Of a stretch of DNA of 64,000 nt, positions 21,541 to 33,336 are shown piece by piece. Made by a program: the position numbers and the translations under genes. The notes beneath the pieces are model-generated. The model was not told where the DNA came from, ran no database searches, and saw only the letters and a list, made by a program, of their open reading frames with translations. How positions within the stretch are numbered: the first letter of the stretch is position 1; each line of letters begins with the position of its first letter. This DNA is from Orychophragmus violaceus (taxonomy: Eukaryota > Streptophyta > Magnoliopsida > Brassicales > Brassicaceae): contig CM058232.1 in the NCBI GenBank assembly GCA_030180135.1, positions 58,115,330 through 58,179,329 of the forward strand, written 5' to 3'.

Positions 21541-22556
21541 CCACCATTGGGATCCCTTGATATCAGGGAAAGTTCAACAGTATTTCGAGGAGATCTGTCA
21601 ACGACGGTTAAAAGACATGGTTAGCAATGTGAGGACTGGTCAAAAGCGACCTAAGTTGATCGGCGAGACTCTCTGAAAACGATGACCAACTATTGGGATA
21701 GTAAAGAAGCAATGGATAAAAGTAAGAACTATTCCATTTGTGGTAATTCAGACCATGTAGGTCTCGGTTGTCATGTCCATTTCTCAGGGCCCAAATCGTA
21801 CCTAAAAATCAGGATTGAAATGCCAACTAACTTTAAGTATATATATGTTATTTATGTTTGTTTTAGCATTGCAACTAGAAATTTCTGTAATAATCCTTTT
21901 TGATGTATAACACAGCAGGAAGAGGAATTGGAAAAACCGGTTAATATTGGTGAGGTATTTATCATGACACATACAAAGGCAGATGGTACATATGTTGATC
22001 GGAACGGTGCTGCTTCAGAAAATCGCTGCAACTTTTGAAAAGATCGTAGACGAGAAGTTGTTAGATCTCGATATAGAGACTTCAGAAGTTTCGAACGGTG
22101 CCGCTTCGAGACATCGGGAACTCTCACTAGATGAATATGAAAAAATCTTTCTTGAGGTAAAGTAATAATTTTTCACAATTAACATTTATAAATTCATGTC
22201 ATGTTCTTTATTTAATTGTGTTTCGCGGATTGTCTTTAATTATAACATACCACTTAGACGGATAGACGCGGAAATATTTATTGAGTTGGAACCCTCAAAG
22301 AGTCTCTTTTGAGGGGCAAGCGCAAGCAACCGTGTGGCCATGCAAGAGTAACTGAAGGAATCTCAACGTAAAATCGAAGAGTAGGCTGCCTGTGAAGCAA
22401 ATCATGCCCGAGTTGCTAATGAGCAGAAGGAAAAGATCGAGTACCTTTCCTTGGTAGAACAATATCTGCGGGAAAGTGATCCGCAGTTTATTGACTTCCT
22501 ACAGACTCAGAGGACAACAACCAACACAGACGGTCATCCCCCAACAGGTACAACTT
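21541..22556 (+). pseudogene. Plant transposase (Ptta/En/Spm, Transposase_24) remnant
   Basis: Fragments in several frames carry the family's features in order. First is a WDSL-like start with a phrase such as YFEEICQRRLKDMVSNVRTG, then TNYWDSKEAMDKSKN (21682 onward), then the hallmark GEVFIMTHTKADGTYVD (about 21945-22000), and a coiled-coil-like tail QKEKIEYLSLVEQYLRESDP (about 22425-22480) ending near TTTNTDGHPP. Introns and stop codons interrupt it. This family is the accessory transposon protein of CACTA elements. It is a broken remnant. Confidence 0.75.
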
Positions 22557-23412
22557 AACTCCATCTGCTGCGTAGGTTACTTATCGTTGTCCCTACCAAA
22601 CTAATATTTTTGTGTATGATTTCGAAATTCGTTAATATTGGAGTTTGCATATGTAGATAATCGTTTGTGTATATATGCTGCACAAATATATTAAAGTTAT
22701 CTATGTTATCTTGAAGCAAATGTCTTTTATATTTCTTGTATCATTGAAATTGCAGTATCACCAATTACCACTTCGTAAGTTTGACAAATATAATAATACA
22801 AAATTCTTATATTCACGCATAAGTAACAGTCGTCAATTAACCGTATCTGGATGTCCCGCATAATCGTTGCATAGTCGTTAGATCATTCATTAAACAGTCA
22901 TAACATTGTCATTGAAGATTCGCCAAAACGTCACCATAGTATACGACTAATTTTTTTCTATGCTAGCCAGTCACATAACAGTCGCCACATAGTGGAGAAA
23001 TGATTACCATAATCGTATATGTATGTTCAGATTAGTCACGGGATAGTAGTTAAAATGGCCGTTACCCAGTCGCTACATAGTGGCTAATATTTACGACTAC
23101 TTCCTGACTCTATTATACGGTCACATATTAATCGCCCAGTGGTCACCTAGTTTAACGATTATTTGATCACAACATTCTCCGGCCGCATCCGGATTCCCTC
23201 TTTAGTCGCTCAGTTTTTGCTATCGTAGTCCCAAATTAGTCCTTATATCTTCCGATAAGGCTACATCTATTTTAATATTAGCTATATTAGTCGCAAAAAT
23301 AGTCGTAACTTACCGATTATTAATACGACTATGCGATTTAGAGACTATGCATGTACAACTACCATATTTAGTCGTAAAAGTGTAGTCGCAAAAACACTGA
23401 TTTCTTGTAGTG

Positions 23413-24383
23413 GATGAAAGAGCTGTTGAGAAATCAAAGAGATCAAAGGAAAATGCAAGATGCATGAATAGATGAAGGAAAAGACAAAAACCGGTTCAGC
23501 CTCTACATCTAAGGAGAAGGTCTTTGTACCACCGTCTTATGAGCCAAAACTTCCTTTCCCTAGAAGATTCAAGAAGCAACTCTTGCAGAAGTATATATCA
23601 CTCATTGACAAACAAATGGAGAAGATTCAGCTCACAATTCCCGTGATGGATGTATTCATGCTAGTGCCCCAATATAGCAAGTTTCTCAAGGATGAAATTA
23701 AGGGGAGATCAAAGAAGATGGAAGGGATGGTTTTCCTAACTCACGAGTTCAGTGCTATCATTCAAAGAAAGACAACAAGGAAGCTTGAAGATCGAGGAAG
23801 CTTCACCCTACCATGTGCCTTGGGACCACTCTACTTTGAAAGATGCTTATGTGACCATGGAGCTAGTGTAAGCTTGATGCCACTTTCAGTAGCAAAAAGG
23901 TTTGGATTCAGACACTATAAACAATGTAGAATCTCACTTGTTTTGGATGTTAGGCCAGTAAGACTTCCTGTGGGCTTGATTGAAGACATCCATGTCATGG
24001 TCGGAAATTTTGAAATACCAACAGATTTCGTGGTTCTAGAGATGGATGAAGAACCAAAGGACCCCCCTCATCTTTGTGAGGCGTTTCTTGGCCACTGCTG
24101 GAGCAGTCATTGATGTAAAGAAGGAAAATATTGACCTACACTTGGGAAAGAACCATATTCCTAAGTTTAACATCAATGAAGTAATTAAGAAACTGACGAT
24201 CCAAGGCCAAGCTTTTTGGATTGAAACGTTGGATTATGTAGCTGATGAGTACCTAGAGGATCGGGTAATGGAAGACTCCTATAGATGTTCATAACTATCA
24301 AGAAAGACATATCTAAGCTGGTGGACAAAGAAGGTCAAGAGTATGCAATGCTTCTTGACTCACGCAAGGTGTTGGATGGAAGT
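23413..24383 (+). pseudogene. Athila gag C-terminus and protease
   Basis: The translation matches the Athila gag-protease junction: PPSYEPKLPFPRRFKKQLL, the segment SAIIQRKTTRKLEDRGSFTL, and the protease motif CDHGASVSLMPLSVAKRFGF (the family usually has CD-hydrophobic-GASVSLMPLSVAKR). It continues through EIPTDFVVLEMDEEPKDP. An extra base in a C-run (about 24061-24066) shifts the frame. The second frame carries RFLATAGAVIDVKKENIDL and an FWIETLD phrase. It ends abruptly at the chromovirus LTR. The Gag zinc knuckle is not visible and the reverse transcriptase that should follow is gone. Confidence 0.85.
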
Positions 24384-26764
24384 TGTAACGCCCACTTCCC
24401 GTTTTCCGCTCACCGATGAGCTGACCGGCCAACAATCAAACAAGAACATGACCGATCGAACCCGAGCAGCCATATGAGAAGAGTTTATCACAATACGAAG
24501 CCAAAGACGGTCTGGTTTGAGTCAATGGCTCGAACTAAACTGTACTTGACCTACCTCATTTCCACGATACAAAGCTTTTCAACTTGTACCGCTTCCACGA
24601 GTTGTGTTCGGTTCGGACTAAACCGTATATCAGAGAATTATTCCGTTTTTATTACTTTAAAATTATAAAACTTTATTTATAACAATATACGGTCTAATAC
24701 AAATCTTTTAGCGGGATATCCCAACAAAATCTGAAACCGAAAATAAAGTCAAAATGCGTAAACAAACCGAGACCAAATGTGAACCCAAGACTACTCCGAG
24801 CACCCTACGCGTCCACCGAGCTACGCCAAACCTGAAAAACACAAAAGAGTCTAATGAGCAATCTAAGATTACCCAGTGAGACGGCTCCCAACTAAAAGGC
24901 TGCTAATAATCTAAGAATCCCGCCCAAACCCAAAATAACAATCAAGTATAATAGCTGATCACGTGTTACCAAGACGTGATGAGCTCCACAACATACAAGC
25001 ATTCAAATAGCAACATAAAGTATCAACAAAGGAAATCGAGAACACTGCGGCACATGCCCTTGATTAGACTCGATCTACACTAAACGCAATCTCCACACCA
25101 ATTGGGCCCACTATGCGAACTTGGTAACTTCCACGGGAACACTTAGCTACCGCCATGGTAACTAAAACCTCCCACTACTCCTAGACGAAAACAAAAAGTC
25201 CTACGACTAGGACACCGTTCTCTGTCCATCGATACGCGGTGACTCGGGCTACCCCTAGATAACCAAAACTTCCATGCAGTCTGGCCCTGGGACGCGACCC
25301 CATATTCTCGGTACCACACACCTACCGGCATCACTCAGTAGGTTAACACCATAACCAGAAACACCACCTGAAGGCACCAGGACCGATCAGGTAACTACCC
25401 GAGGATCCAATCGGGTCAGAAGTACCATAACGCCATCTCTAGAATTGTGGGATCTAACACACCTTATAGAGTCCTAATAATAGTAATGTAAACAAGCAGA
25501 CTCAGTGGGACTCTATCACGTAAGACCAACAAGGTCAAATAGAAACAATATCTTACTCCCCTTACCCAGTCTATCCCGCAAGTCGTACCATCATTCATCA
25601 ACACAACATGACCTATCCGGTCCTGCACCAGAATAGGTATCCATACCCAGACTTACCCGGTCCCGCACCAGAGTAAGTATCTACCAGTACAGTCTACTCG
25701 GCCAAACACCGAAGTAGATAAACAATCAAGCAATCAACAGTATACTCGGTCTAACACCAAAGTAGATACACAATCACACAAACAATAATCACAACACCAC
25801 AAAAACAAGTAATTAGGTTTATTAGTCTTTTAATTTTTTTTAACCTTAACTCATTCAATCCGCTACCTTGGGATTAATGGCTTACTAACCCCGTTGATGG
25901 TTTAATTAAGATTCTAATTATTAATTCTTATTCCCTTAAATTCTTATTCTTAACCTCTTCGATCCGTCAGCTTGAGATTAGTAAACTTACTAATCTCCTG
26001 ACTTCACATTATTGTTTAATTAATTCATTTAACCTGATATCCCTGACTATTGACTAATTAACCCACTCCATTATCATATTCTAAGTGTGTTATGTGTTTT
26101 AGCCGTATTTTAATCAACACATAATTCCCCATATATAGATTCATTTAGATACGTTCTTAAATACTTATATATGCATATATGTCCTAGCATGCCGTTCTAT
26201 ATGTATGCAAAACCCAATCAAGCAATCAAGGAAACTATCAATCAATTACCAATATAAGCTAACTAGCATGCATCTCTTTAACCTAACCATTTAATTAGTT
26301 AACCGAGTTATTAATCAACCTAGCCGTTCTAACCAATTTCATCAATCGAGGTATGCAACCTAAATCTAAGGTTAATGAATCCAAGGTCGATATGTCCTAT
26401 CTATATGAAACACACAATTTAGCCGAATCACAGTGTTATCATGATGACCGATGGATGGAATGACGAAACTCCAACACAAACCCGACGGTAACCCAAACCT
26501 TCCCCGAACCGTTGACTTGTTTTGACCCGTACTTAACCCTAGTAACTCTGATCTTTCCTCCACACGAACCTCTGGACCAACCTCATACGACATCTACTAC
26601 AACCGTCTATCCTTTTTCTAAATAAAAGAAATCCGGTTTATCAGAAAGATTATTACGTCGGAAAAAAAAAATTCCGAAAAATATCCTTGCGAATATTTCG
26701 ACGTAGTAATTTTTCTTTCCCCATCTTTCTTTTATTTATTTTCTTATTTTCTCTATCTCTTCTT

Positions 26765-26914
26765 CCTTCTCCTTCTCCTTCTCCTTCTCCTTCTCCTTCT
26801 CCTTCTCCTTCTCCTTCTCCTTCTCCTTCTCCTTCTCCTTCTCCTTCTCCTTCTCCTTCTCCTTCTTCTTCTTCTTCTTCTTCTTCTTCTTCTTCTTCTT
26901 CTTCTTCTTCTTCT
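26765..26914. repeat. Microsatellite (CCTTCT)n then (CTT)n
   Basis: About 17 hexamer units are followed by about 16 trinucleotide units. On the minus strand it is a GA-rich run about 80-230 nt downstream of the TATATAAAG box. It therefore lies within the expected 5' transcribed part of the LTR. The three 113-codon frames over it (Ser-Pro, Lys-Glu and Arg runs) are artefacts of the repeat. Confidence 0.95.
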
Positions 26915-26995
26915 CACGCTTCTCCTCCTCTTCCTCTCCTTCTCTCTTTCTCTCTTTCTTGTTTTGGTGTGTGTAAAATGAGTAACCCCAAGCTT

Positions 26996-27004
26996 CTTTA
27001 TATA
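26996..27004 (-). promoter_or_regulatory. LTR TATA box
   Basis: The minus strand reads CAGCTATATAAAGAAGCTTG. It is followed by an ACACACCAAAACAAGAAAGAG leader-type stretch, as at plant LTR promoters. Confidence 0.6.
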
Positions 27005-27721
27005 GCTGAAGCCTCCTTGCTGGATTGAAGACACATGTCCTCCTCTCCAACTGATCCAGCCACGCCACCACCTCCAAGAATCAGCCAAGTTCAATGTTTG
27101 CTTGGGGAGTAAGTTTCTCTTTATACATTCAATACATCAACTCATTCTTTGAATTAAAAAAAAGAAGAAGTGGCGCCATGGGGAGGTTACACTTGTCATT
27201 GCAGGGTTGATTCTGACCAAAACCAGTGAACCAATCCGCTCAAATCATCCCGTAACGCCGTTCCGTTCCGATGCTTCGGTTTATTCGGTTTTGCGTTTAA
27301 TATTTTAAAAACTATTTAAATACTTCAATAAATCCACAAGGCCTCATTTTCTGATTCTAGATGATCTTAGATGAATTTTGCAATTTTAATCACTCATGCT
27401 AGTAACGATATTGATCGTGAACTTGATACGGAGCTTGAGGATTGGACACCTGTAGCTCCCGTTATGAATTTTACAAGTTTCTTCGGTTCTATCGGTTTTC
27501 ATTCCCGATAGTCCGAAAAACTCATCTACAGTTCGTTTCCACCATTCTTGGTCTTCTAAATGTTTTCTTTACTTAAAAAGAGAAACATTTGGCCCATCTC
27601 AGCTTCCGGCTAGTATTTTGGTACAATTAGCAAAATGCCCCTCGTCTCTTAGAAATTACGAAAATGCCCCTGTTGACTTTCCGATTGCCCGTTGACCAAT
27701 TTTGTGAGACAGGGTATTACA

Positions 27722-28430
27722 TTCTTCCCCACTTACATGAATTCGGTCCCCGAATTCTCCGTTACTGGCAAACTTCGAATCAGAACTGAACCCTGTAAGT
27801 AGCCACGACTAAACTTATCCAACTGCTCGATGCTCGAATTCTGAATCAACTGAACTATATTCCCAATGCTCAACTGAATCTTGAAACACGATCTTGCTCA
27901 AACCCTCATCATGCTGACATCTTGAACTTCCCATACTGAAAAATTGACTCACGATCACTTCTGGTTCCTCATCTCATTGCTTCACTGACTCCAATCTTGA
28001 TTCTCAAAACTTAGCGCCAACTGATGACTTCTTGAATTCCCCACGCACCAACTGATAACTTCCCCACTTTTTCTTAACTTCCCAAATCACGCAATAATGA
28101 CTCATTCGTCATTCTCCATACTCGCCTTACCTCCAATACTTACAGCTCCTAATCGATATTCTGCTCATATCGATCTCCTTCCTTCCATTCAACTGAATCG
28201 GTCATACACGTCTCGAATTTTCTTGATCACTGAACTCCATGCTTCACGGACTCCAACACTGCTCTTCCTACTGATACCCTTGAACTGAAATCTTTACGGA
28301 CACTGAGGCTTCCGGATCCCTTTGCTAACTCATCATACCCATCTATCTTGAATCTTTTTGCCACTTTCTTTCTCTTCAGGGTTTGGGTTTGGTCTCGTGT
28401 TCTCGTCAAATCATCCAGTAAACTTTTTAT
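27722..28430 (-). other. 3' end of a chromovirus-type internal region, decayed
   Basis: Read on the minus strand, this leads into the polypurine tract through a phrase of the type GGACCGAATTCATGTAAGTG, as in many chromoviruses. No intact pol or chromodomain frame is visible. The right boundary with Athila sequence, near 28430, is approximate. Confidence 0.45.
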
Positions 28431-28669
28431 GAAAAAGGAGACAATTCATGAAGAAAAATGAAAAAAAAATTGGAAATTTTTGGTTTTTTTGACTTTCAAA
28501 AAGAGTTTGTGATGATTACTTTAACATTATAATTGTCATTGCTTGAGATTGTGTTAATGTAGAGAATTATATACAGAAGCATGTTCTGACTTTAGGCATT
28601 ATCTTCGGTTTAAGTAATTGTGTTTTTAATTGAGAAACAGTAAAATTGTTTGAATTTGTTTCTATGTAG

Positions 28670-30249
28670 ATGACAGATATAACAACACGTTCGCAAGCTC
28701 GGGGGTAGTCTTCACGGTCGGGTAAGGCACCCGTTGTTGAACAAGATGAGGATGTTCAGCAGAAGAAGAGGCGCACCAAAAACAAGAAGCCTACACAGCA
28801 GAAGCTGAAGAAAAAGAGTGCCACACTAATGAAAGTGAAACAGAAGCTAGTGACATTAGAGTGGGGGAAAACCCGATTTGGAGATCCAATGATCTGCAGG
28901 AAGCTGTGTATTTATGATGAGGTGATAGTAATATTGCGGGCGTTGATTTTAGAGAGGATAATGGAAGAGGCACATCCTATCTACGAGAGCCCATGCCTCC
29001 AGTTTATATGTACCTTCCAGTACAAGGAGTTCCTGAATGGTCCAACAGAGGAGGAATGATTTGGCTATGTAACATTCACTTATAACAAGAAGAGCTACAC
29101 GATAGGATACGAACAGATATCCCAAATTCTTAGATTTCACTCATCCGGAAATTTGATATGTCCATAAGCTGTTAATGCACACATTGTTTGCAAGACGTGA
29201 GAACAACAAGGTTCTCGAAGAGAAGTTCAAGTTTCTGGCTATGGGACTTAAGCCGGCGATGAGACATTTGGGAACTCCACAGGTTGATTTCGGGGACTAC
29301 ATCATGATGGGCATCGTGGGGTATTTCATGAAGCAGATATCTACAAGTAGGAGGAAGGCTATGCACTCAACGGATAAGACCCCGGAATTCAGATTTGGTG
29401 GGTTGCTTACTCCTATATTCCAAGCCTTAGGAATACAAGTGTCTAACGGGAAGGCAGTGACGAGGCTCGACGAGATCCATCTGCGTAGGAATTTCTTCCT
29501 TGCTGGAAAGATTGAGGACATATTTGCCTACACCTTCAGGATTGATCACCAGCATACAACGAATGTCCTTCTCCCAAATGCCTCCATCACCACATTCTAG
29601 AAAATGGAAAACATCGAGTTCTCGTCACACCCTCAATATTATCACAGCACTGCAATGGACCCACTTGAGACAATTGCAGGACAGAGGAGGAGAGAGCTCA
29701 TGAGAGCTCTTCGCAGGGTACTAGAGCCGGTACTGATACCGAGCAGGAAAGGCCACCGAGCCCAATATACGGTAGTGCGCACTATCATCTCCATGCTACC
29801 GATGACGCCATCCAGGGAGCACAGCTCCGTAAAGCCCATGGTTACATACGTAAGCTGGAGCGGTGGAATAAATGGCAAGACAATACCATCAGGAAATTGG
29901 TCGAATCTGGACAGAACATTAAGAAGAAGTACAAAGAAAATACCAAGGCGCTCGGAAAACAAGTCAAGTACCTAACCTTTATACTGACGGGAAAGAAGGG
30001 TCGGATGGCTACCCCTCCTAACTATCCGGTGATAGAGGATGATGAGGATTAAAATGATCATCCGAGGAGGCACTCCTATCACGGAGAAGCCGGTACTGGT
30101 TCTAACCGTGGAGCACCTGCACGCACCTCCCTCGATGAGAGACATCGCGAAGCTAGGCAATACATTCCTCCACCATCTTCAAACTCAAGCAACGAGTCTC
30201 TGTCCTTAGGTGAGGTGGAAGACATTTCGGGATCTCCTTCCTTTTGAGG
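28670..30249 (+). pseudogene. ATHILA ORF1-type (env-position) gene remnant
   Basis: This begins at ATG 28670 just after a TATGTAG splice-acceptor-like site (MTDITTRSQARG), followed at once by a TAG stop. The remainder is spread over frames: a basic Lys-rich segment; YESPCLQFICTFQYKEFLNG; then FTYNKKSYTIGYEQISQILRF, typical of the ATHILA ORF-1 family; then MGLKPAMRHLGTPQVDFGDY and FLAGKIEDIFAYTFRIDHQH. It ends near TGA 30247-30249. Athila places such a gene between pol and the 3' LTR, where some authors see an envelope-like role. Its function is unknown. Several stops and frame changes make it non-functional. Confidence 0.75.
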
Positions 30250-30322
30250 TACCACCACCACTTTGTACATAGTTTCATGTTTGTTTTATTTGTATTTTCA
30301 TCATTTGTACCTTCCTTGATAT

Positions 30323-30348
30323 ACTTTCACGCCGAGCCGGTGTGAAGT
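30323..30348 (+). promoter_or_regulatory. Hairpin after the G5 ORF1 stop
   Basis: The arms TTCACGCC (30326-30333) and GGTGTGAA (30339-30346) enclose the loop GAGCC. AC/GT pairs extend the stem after one bulged base. It starts about 75 nt after the last stop codon, comparable in position to the paired hairpins of G1, G2 and G4. Confidence 0.55.
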
Positions 30349-31732
30349 AAGTTACGGGGGGATCATTTGACAATCTTTCTATTTTGTTTTTTGTTTTGTT
30401 CTTATGTTGACTCTTTGCATTTGTGTGTTGCATTGTAAATAAATATGATTTCGAAAAAACCAAAAAAGTTAAAAAAATCGGAACCATAAAAAAGAGAAGA
30501 AGCATATAGTTTCATATTTGTTTCTGTTTTTAGGATTGAGTCTAGGATCATTATAGATTGTATTTGCATATCCATAATCATATTATGTTGCTTAAACAAC
30601 TCTTAAAACACTTCACATTTCAAGCTTTGATCACTCCACTCCAATCTATTTGTCTTGCATACTCTCGATTTTGAAACCAACTCATTTACATGGACATAAA
30701 ATGAATTTAAACTTTTCACTCATGGGTTTTTGATGCTTAATCATGGTCACCATATACACACTTGGATTATCTTTTTACCACATTTTACATCCTTGTTAAT
30801 CCAAGCGGACATTCTCACACTTTGGATGGTTTCCAAACCTTAAAACCCTTCCCTTTTCCTTTAGACCTTCATTGATTGTTTGAGTGCAGCCTCTTTTTGA
30901 TAATGCTAACATGGGAAAATTTTTAAAAGTATGAGAACGACAATGATTAGCTCTTATAGGCTAGTCTAGGAGTTCATCATTGGGTTAGCATTAGGATTGT
31001 GAGCACATGAAAATGGGAATGGGAATGAAAGAAAAAAAAAGAGTGAAATGGGGGGAAAGGAAAGAAAAGAACCCAAGGCTTGGGTAAAGGGAATCACTTG
31101 GGAAGTTAAGATAAATTTGGAGAAACTCTAAGCTCGAAATGGAAAGAAATGCAAGAAAAAAAAACAAAAGAGTCTTAGTCAATAAAAGGAATAACTTCTC
31201 AAGACCCAAAAATGAAAAACAAAAATCAAATGGTTAAAGAATCTAGTTTGGGAAGGAAGGAAGATTGGTTAAACTTGGGATAGGATTTAGAAATACATCT
31301 GGGTAAGGCAATGAGAAGAATTGTATGCATAAATTGTTCTTGTCTTGCTACATTTTGCATAATGTCAAGCATTTCTATTCTTGAGAGTTAGCCACCAAAT
31401 ATGAAATCATGACCTTCTGGTAAACACAATTTGAAGCCTTCTAATGCCAAGCCAATTGATTGAGAGCAAATCCCCATTTGTGAGACTACACATTGATAAA
31501 TGAATGAATGTAAGAGTTGGTGGAAAATTGAGTTAGTAGATTCTTGACAATGTGTTTAAGAGAATAAGATTTGGTGTGTTGATAAGCCTTGAGAAATTAG
31601 AGTGGATTAGAGTGTTTGTTCATGCAACATGTTATTATTCTCTAAGGACATCATGTTGAGGGCTTGGTAGATTTCTTTGGTTATGTGTCTCAAATTTCAA
31701 ACCCCTTCCCCTTTTGTTCTCTTTGGTGTTTG

Positions 31733-31768
31733 CTTGTGGACAAGTAAAGAAACAAGTTTGGGGGGAGT
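31733..31768 (+). promoter_or_regulatory. G5 stem-loop and polypurine tract
   Basis: The CTTG/CAAG stem (31733-31736 and 31741-31744, loop TGGA) is followed by AAACAAGTTTGGGGGGAGT, which directly abuts the LTR start TGATGTATTG. G4 has the same layout, with stem GCTTG/CAAGC. Confidence 0.75.
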
Positions 31769-33336
31769 TGATGTATTGTGTTTTTGAGTGTATTTTTAAT
31801 CATGATTTTCATTGTGTTTTAGCTTTAGGATGTGCATTTAGACATCATTAGGGTGCATTTGCTTTCCTTTTCTTTTGCTTTAGGTGGTGGAAGACATAAT
31901 GGAGCATTAAGGTGATGATGGAGGAGGTAGGGACTGAAAAACACCAAAACAAGTGGAAAAATAGCTAAGGATCATGACAAACACGTACATCGGCCATCTA
32001 CAGCGACTTGGAAGCCGATGTCAGGATAAACTACGTGCAGCGGCCTAGTACATCGACCATCCAAAGTCGATGTGAAGTCTCGAACATAATACTGCTCCCG
32101 CAGCGACCTTGCACAACGACATGGAAGCCAGTGTGAGGAGAAACTACGTGCAGCGTCCTAGTACAACGACCATCCAAAGTGGCTGTGAAGTCTCAAACAT
32201 GATAGCATTCCCGCATAGACCGTGTACAGCGACCAGGAAAGGCTGCTGCGGTCCAGAACAATGCACATGGACCTTGTGCAGCGACCAGCAAAGGTTGTTG
32301 TGAGCCAAACTTTTTTCCACATTCCTCTTTACTTTTACTTTCGACTTGTAGACACTATCATGTGTTATGGTCGATGAAAACACTCAGTTTTCTTCTATTT
32401 AAAGGCTCTTGATGTGTTAGAAGAGACATATCACATTCTTGTAAACATCTTCTTCCAAACATTTAGTTTTTCTTTGATCTTTTATGCAATTTAAGTGTGT
32501 TCTTGAGTTCTTCTAGTTCTTCTTATTTCTTTCATACTTGCTCATTTAAACCATGTCTTGCTTTTTTATTGCTATGGCTAGTAAGTAGTTTCATCATAAG
32601 TTTTTGTGTTTGAGTACGTGAGGGTGATCTACTGATGGTTTAAGATGTTTATAACTTGGAAATGTTGTTTTCTTACTTGTTAGAAGTTCTTAATAATAGG
32701 ATTGAAGTTTCAAATCAATTCCTTGATCTTAAATGTTTCTATCACTGAGAAATGTAGATTAATGTTTGAAACTCTATCAAGTGATTTACATTCTTAACCA
32801 ATGAGAATTGATGTTTAAAATGTTCAGTGGTAATAAGAACTTGTTTATAATGCATATCTATCTTGAAATTGCGAATGAGAAATGATGTTAATGCTTGATA
32901 GGTATAGGGCTATTATCATGAGAGTGGAGTAGCTTGGTATGTTGTTCTTTGCCTAAGAAATCATTCTATTGTTATTAAAAATTCCTAGATTGATTGTTGA
33001 TCACCCTAACCGAAATCTCAATCCAAGGAACTTAGTCTTTTAATCAATTGTCTTAATTATCAACTTGCTCTGTTTTACTATGTTTTTATCACTCTTGAAT
33101 ATTGCTAAAGTTGTGTTTTTAACTATGTGATCTTGTTTTGAATTAGTTATTGTTTTTACTTATTGCAAAGATTAGTTACAAAATCCGTGAATCATTTTGG
33201 TTGGACTTAGATTAAGTGAATACTTGCATTCTTAGTGTGTTTGATCACCCAAATGGATTGACACCCCAAAAACTACAACGACTATGTTGTATAATTTCAG
33301 CTGAAGTGGTTAAAGGGATAACTTTTTAGCTTATCA
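31769..33336 (+). repeat. G5 3' LTR
   Basis: This 1568-bp LTR starts TGATGTATTG directly after the polypurine tract and ends AGCTTATCA. The end region AGGGATAACTTTTTAGC matches the corresponding end of the G4 LTR read in its own sense (AGGGATAAACTTTGAGCC). It contains a GC-richer tandem module at 31985-32300. The 5' LTR is not in the window. Confidence 0.7.
31985..32300. repeat. Tandem GC-richer module in the G5 LTR
   Basis: There are two diverged units of about 120 bp. Each includes AACTACGTGCAGCG, then CCTAGTACA-CGACCATCCAAAG and GTGAAGTCTC. A third partial unit built on CAGCGACCA-GAAAGG follows. Paired arms such as CATCGGCC and GGAAGCCGATGT, or CATCGACC and GTCGATGT, allow stems. It occupies a place comparable to the palindromic modules of the other Athila-type LTRs. 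Confidence 0.7.

Larger units (their letters stand above)
20945..23412 (+). mobile_element. Decayed CACTA (En/Spm) element with transposase-associated ORF remnant
   Basis: The right end, inverted, reads CACTACAAGAAATCAG, a typical CACTA terminus. It is preceded by many TAGTCG/CGACTA subterminal motifs (22860-23400). On the left a tandem pair of about 67-bp units (from about 20946 and 21013) carries related TTACGACTAC motifs, but I found no CACTA terminus there, so that end is uncertain or lost. The region between encodes a Transposase_24-like remnant. Confidence 0.7.
24384..27721 (-). repeat. Chromovirus-like LTR, about 3.3 kb, with promoter
   Basis: The ends are TGTAACGCCC (plus strand, left) and TGTAATACCC (minus strand, right). 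On the minus strand the sequence just before the right end reads GTAAGTGGGGAAGAA, a chromovirus-type polypurine tract, so this is the 3' LTR of a minus-strand element. A TATATAAAG box lies at 26996-27004 (minus), followed by a purine-rich leader. No matching target duplication (GAAGT expected) was found on the right, because internal sequence follows there. It is unusually long for one LTR, and a composite of two LTR fragments is possible. Confidence 0.6.
30250..31768 (+). other. G5 3' untranslated region
   Basis: This is 1.5 kb of noncoding DNA between ORF1 and the LTR. It includes a strong hairpin at 30323-30348 and a stem-loop plus polypurine tract at the end. The purine-rich middle part (30990-31260) is the counterpart of the pyrimidine-rich parts of G1 and G2 read in the opposite sense. 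Confidence 0.7.
23413..33336 (+). mobile_element. Athila element G5, plus strand, internally deleted
   Basis: The gag C-terminus and protease (23413-24383), an ATHILA ORF1-like gene (28670-30249), a long 3' untranslated part, a polypurine tract (about 31757-31768) and a 3' LTR (31769-33336) appear in the order expected for Athila. Reverse transcriptase and integrase are missing. A chromovirus fragment (24384 to about 28430) occupies the gap, so the pol region was lost through deletion or rearrangement. The left end is cut by the CACTA end at 23412. Confidence 0.75.

Noticed and set aside
26687..27094. Open frames of 113 codons rich in Ser-Pro, Lys-Glu or Arg
   Set aside because: They are translations of the (CCTTCT)n(CTT)n microsatellite in three frames, with no other support.
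28670..30249. Viral envelope gene or endogenous plant virus
   Set aside because: The sequence fits the ATHILA ORF-1 family in its usual place. I see no viral replicase, coat or movement protein signatures anywhere in the window.
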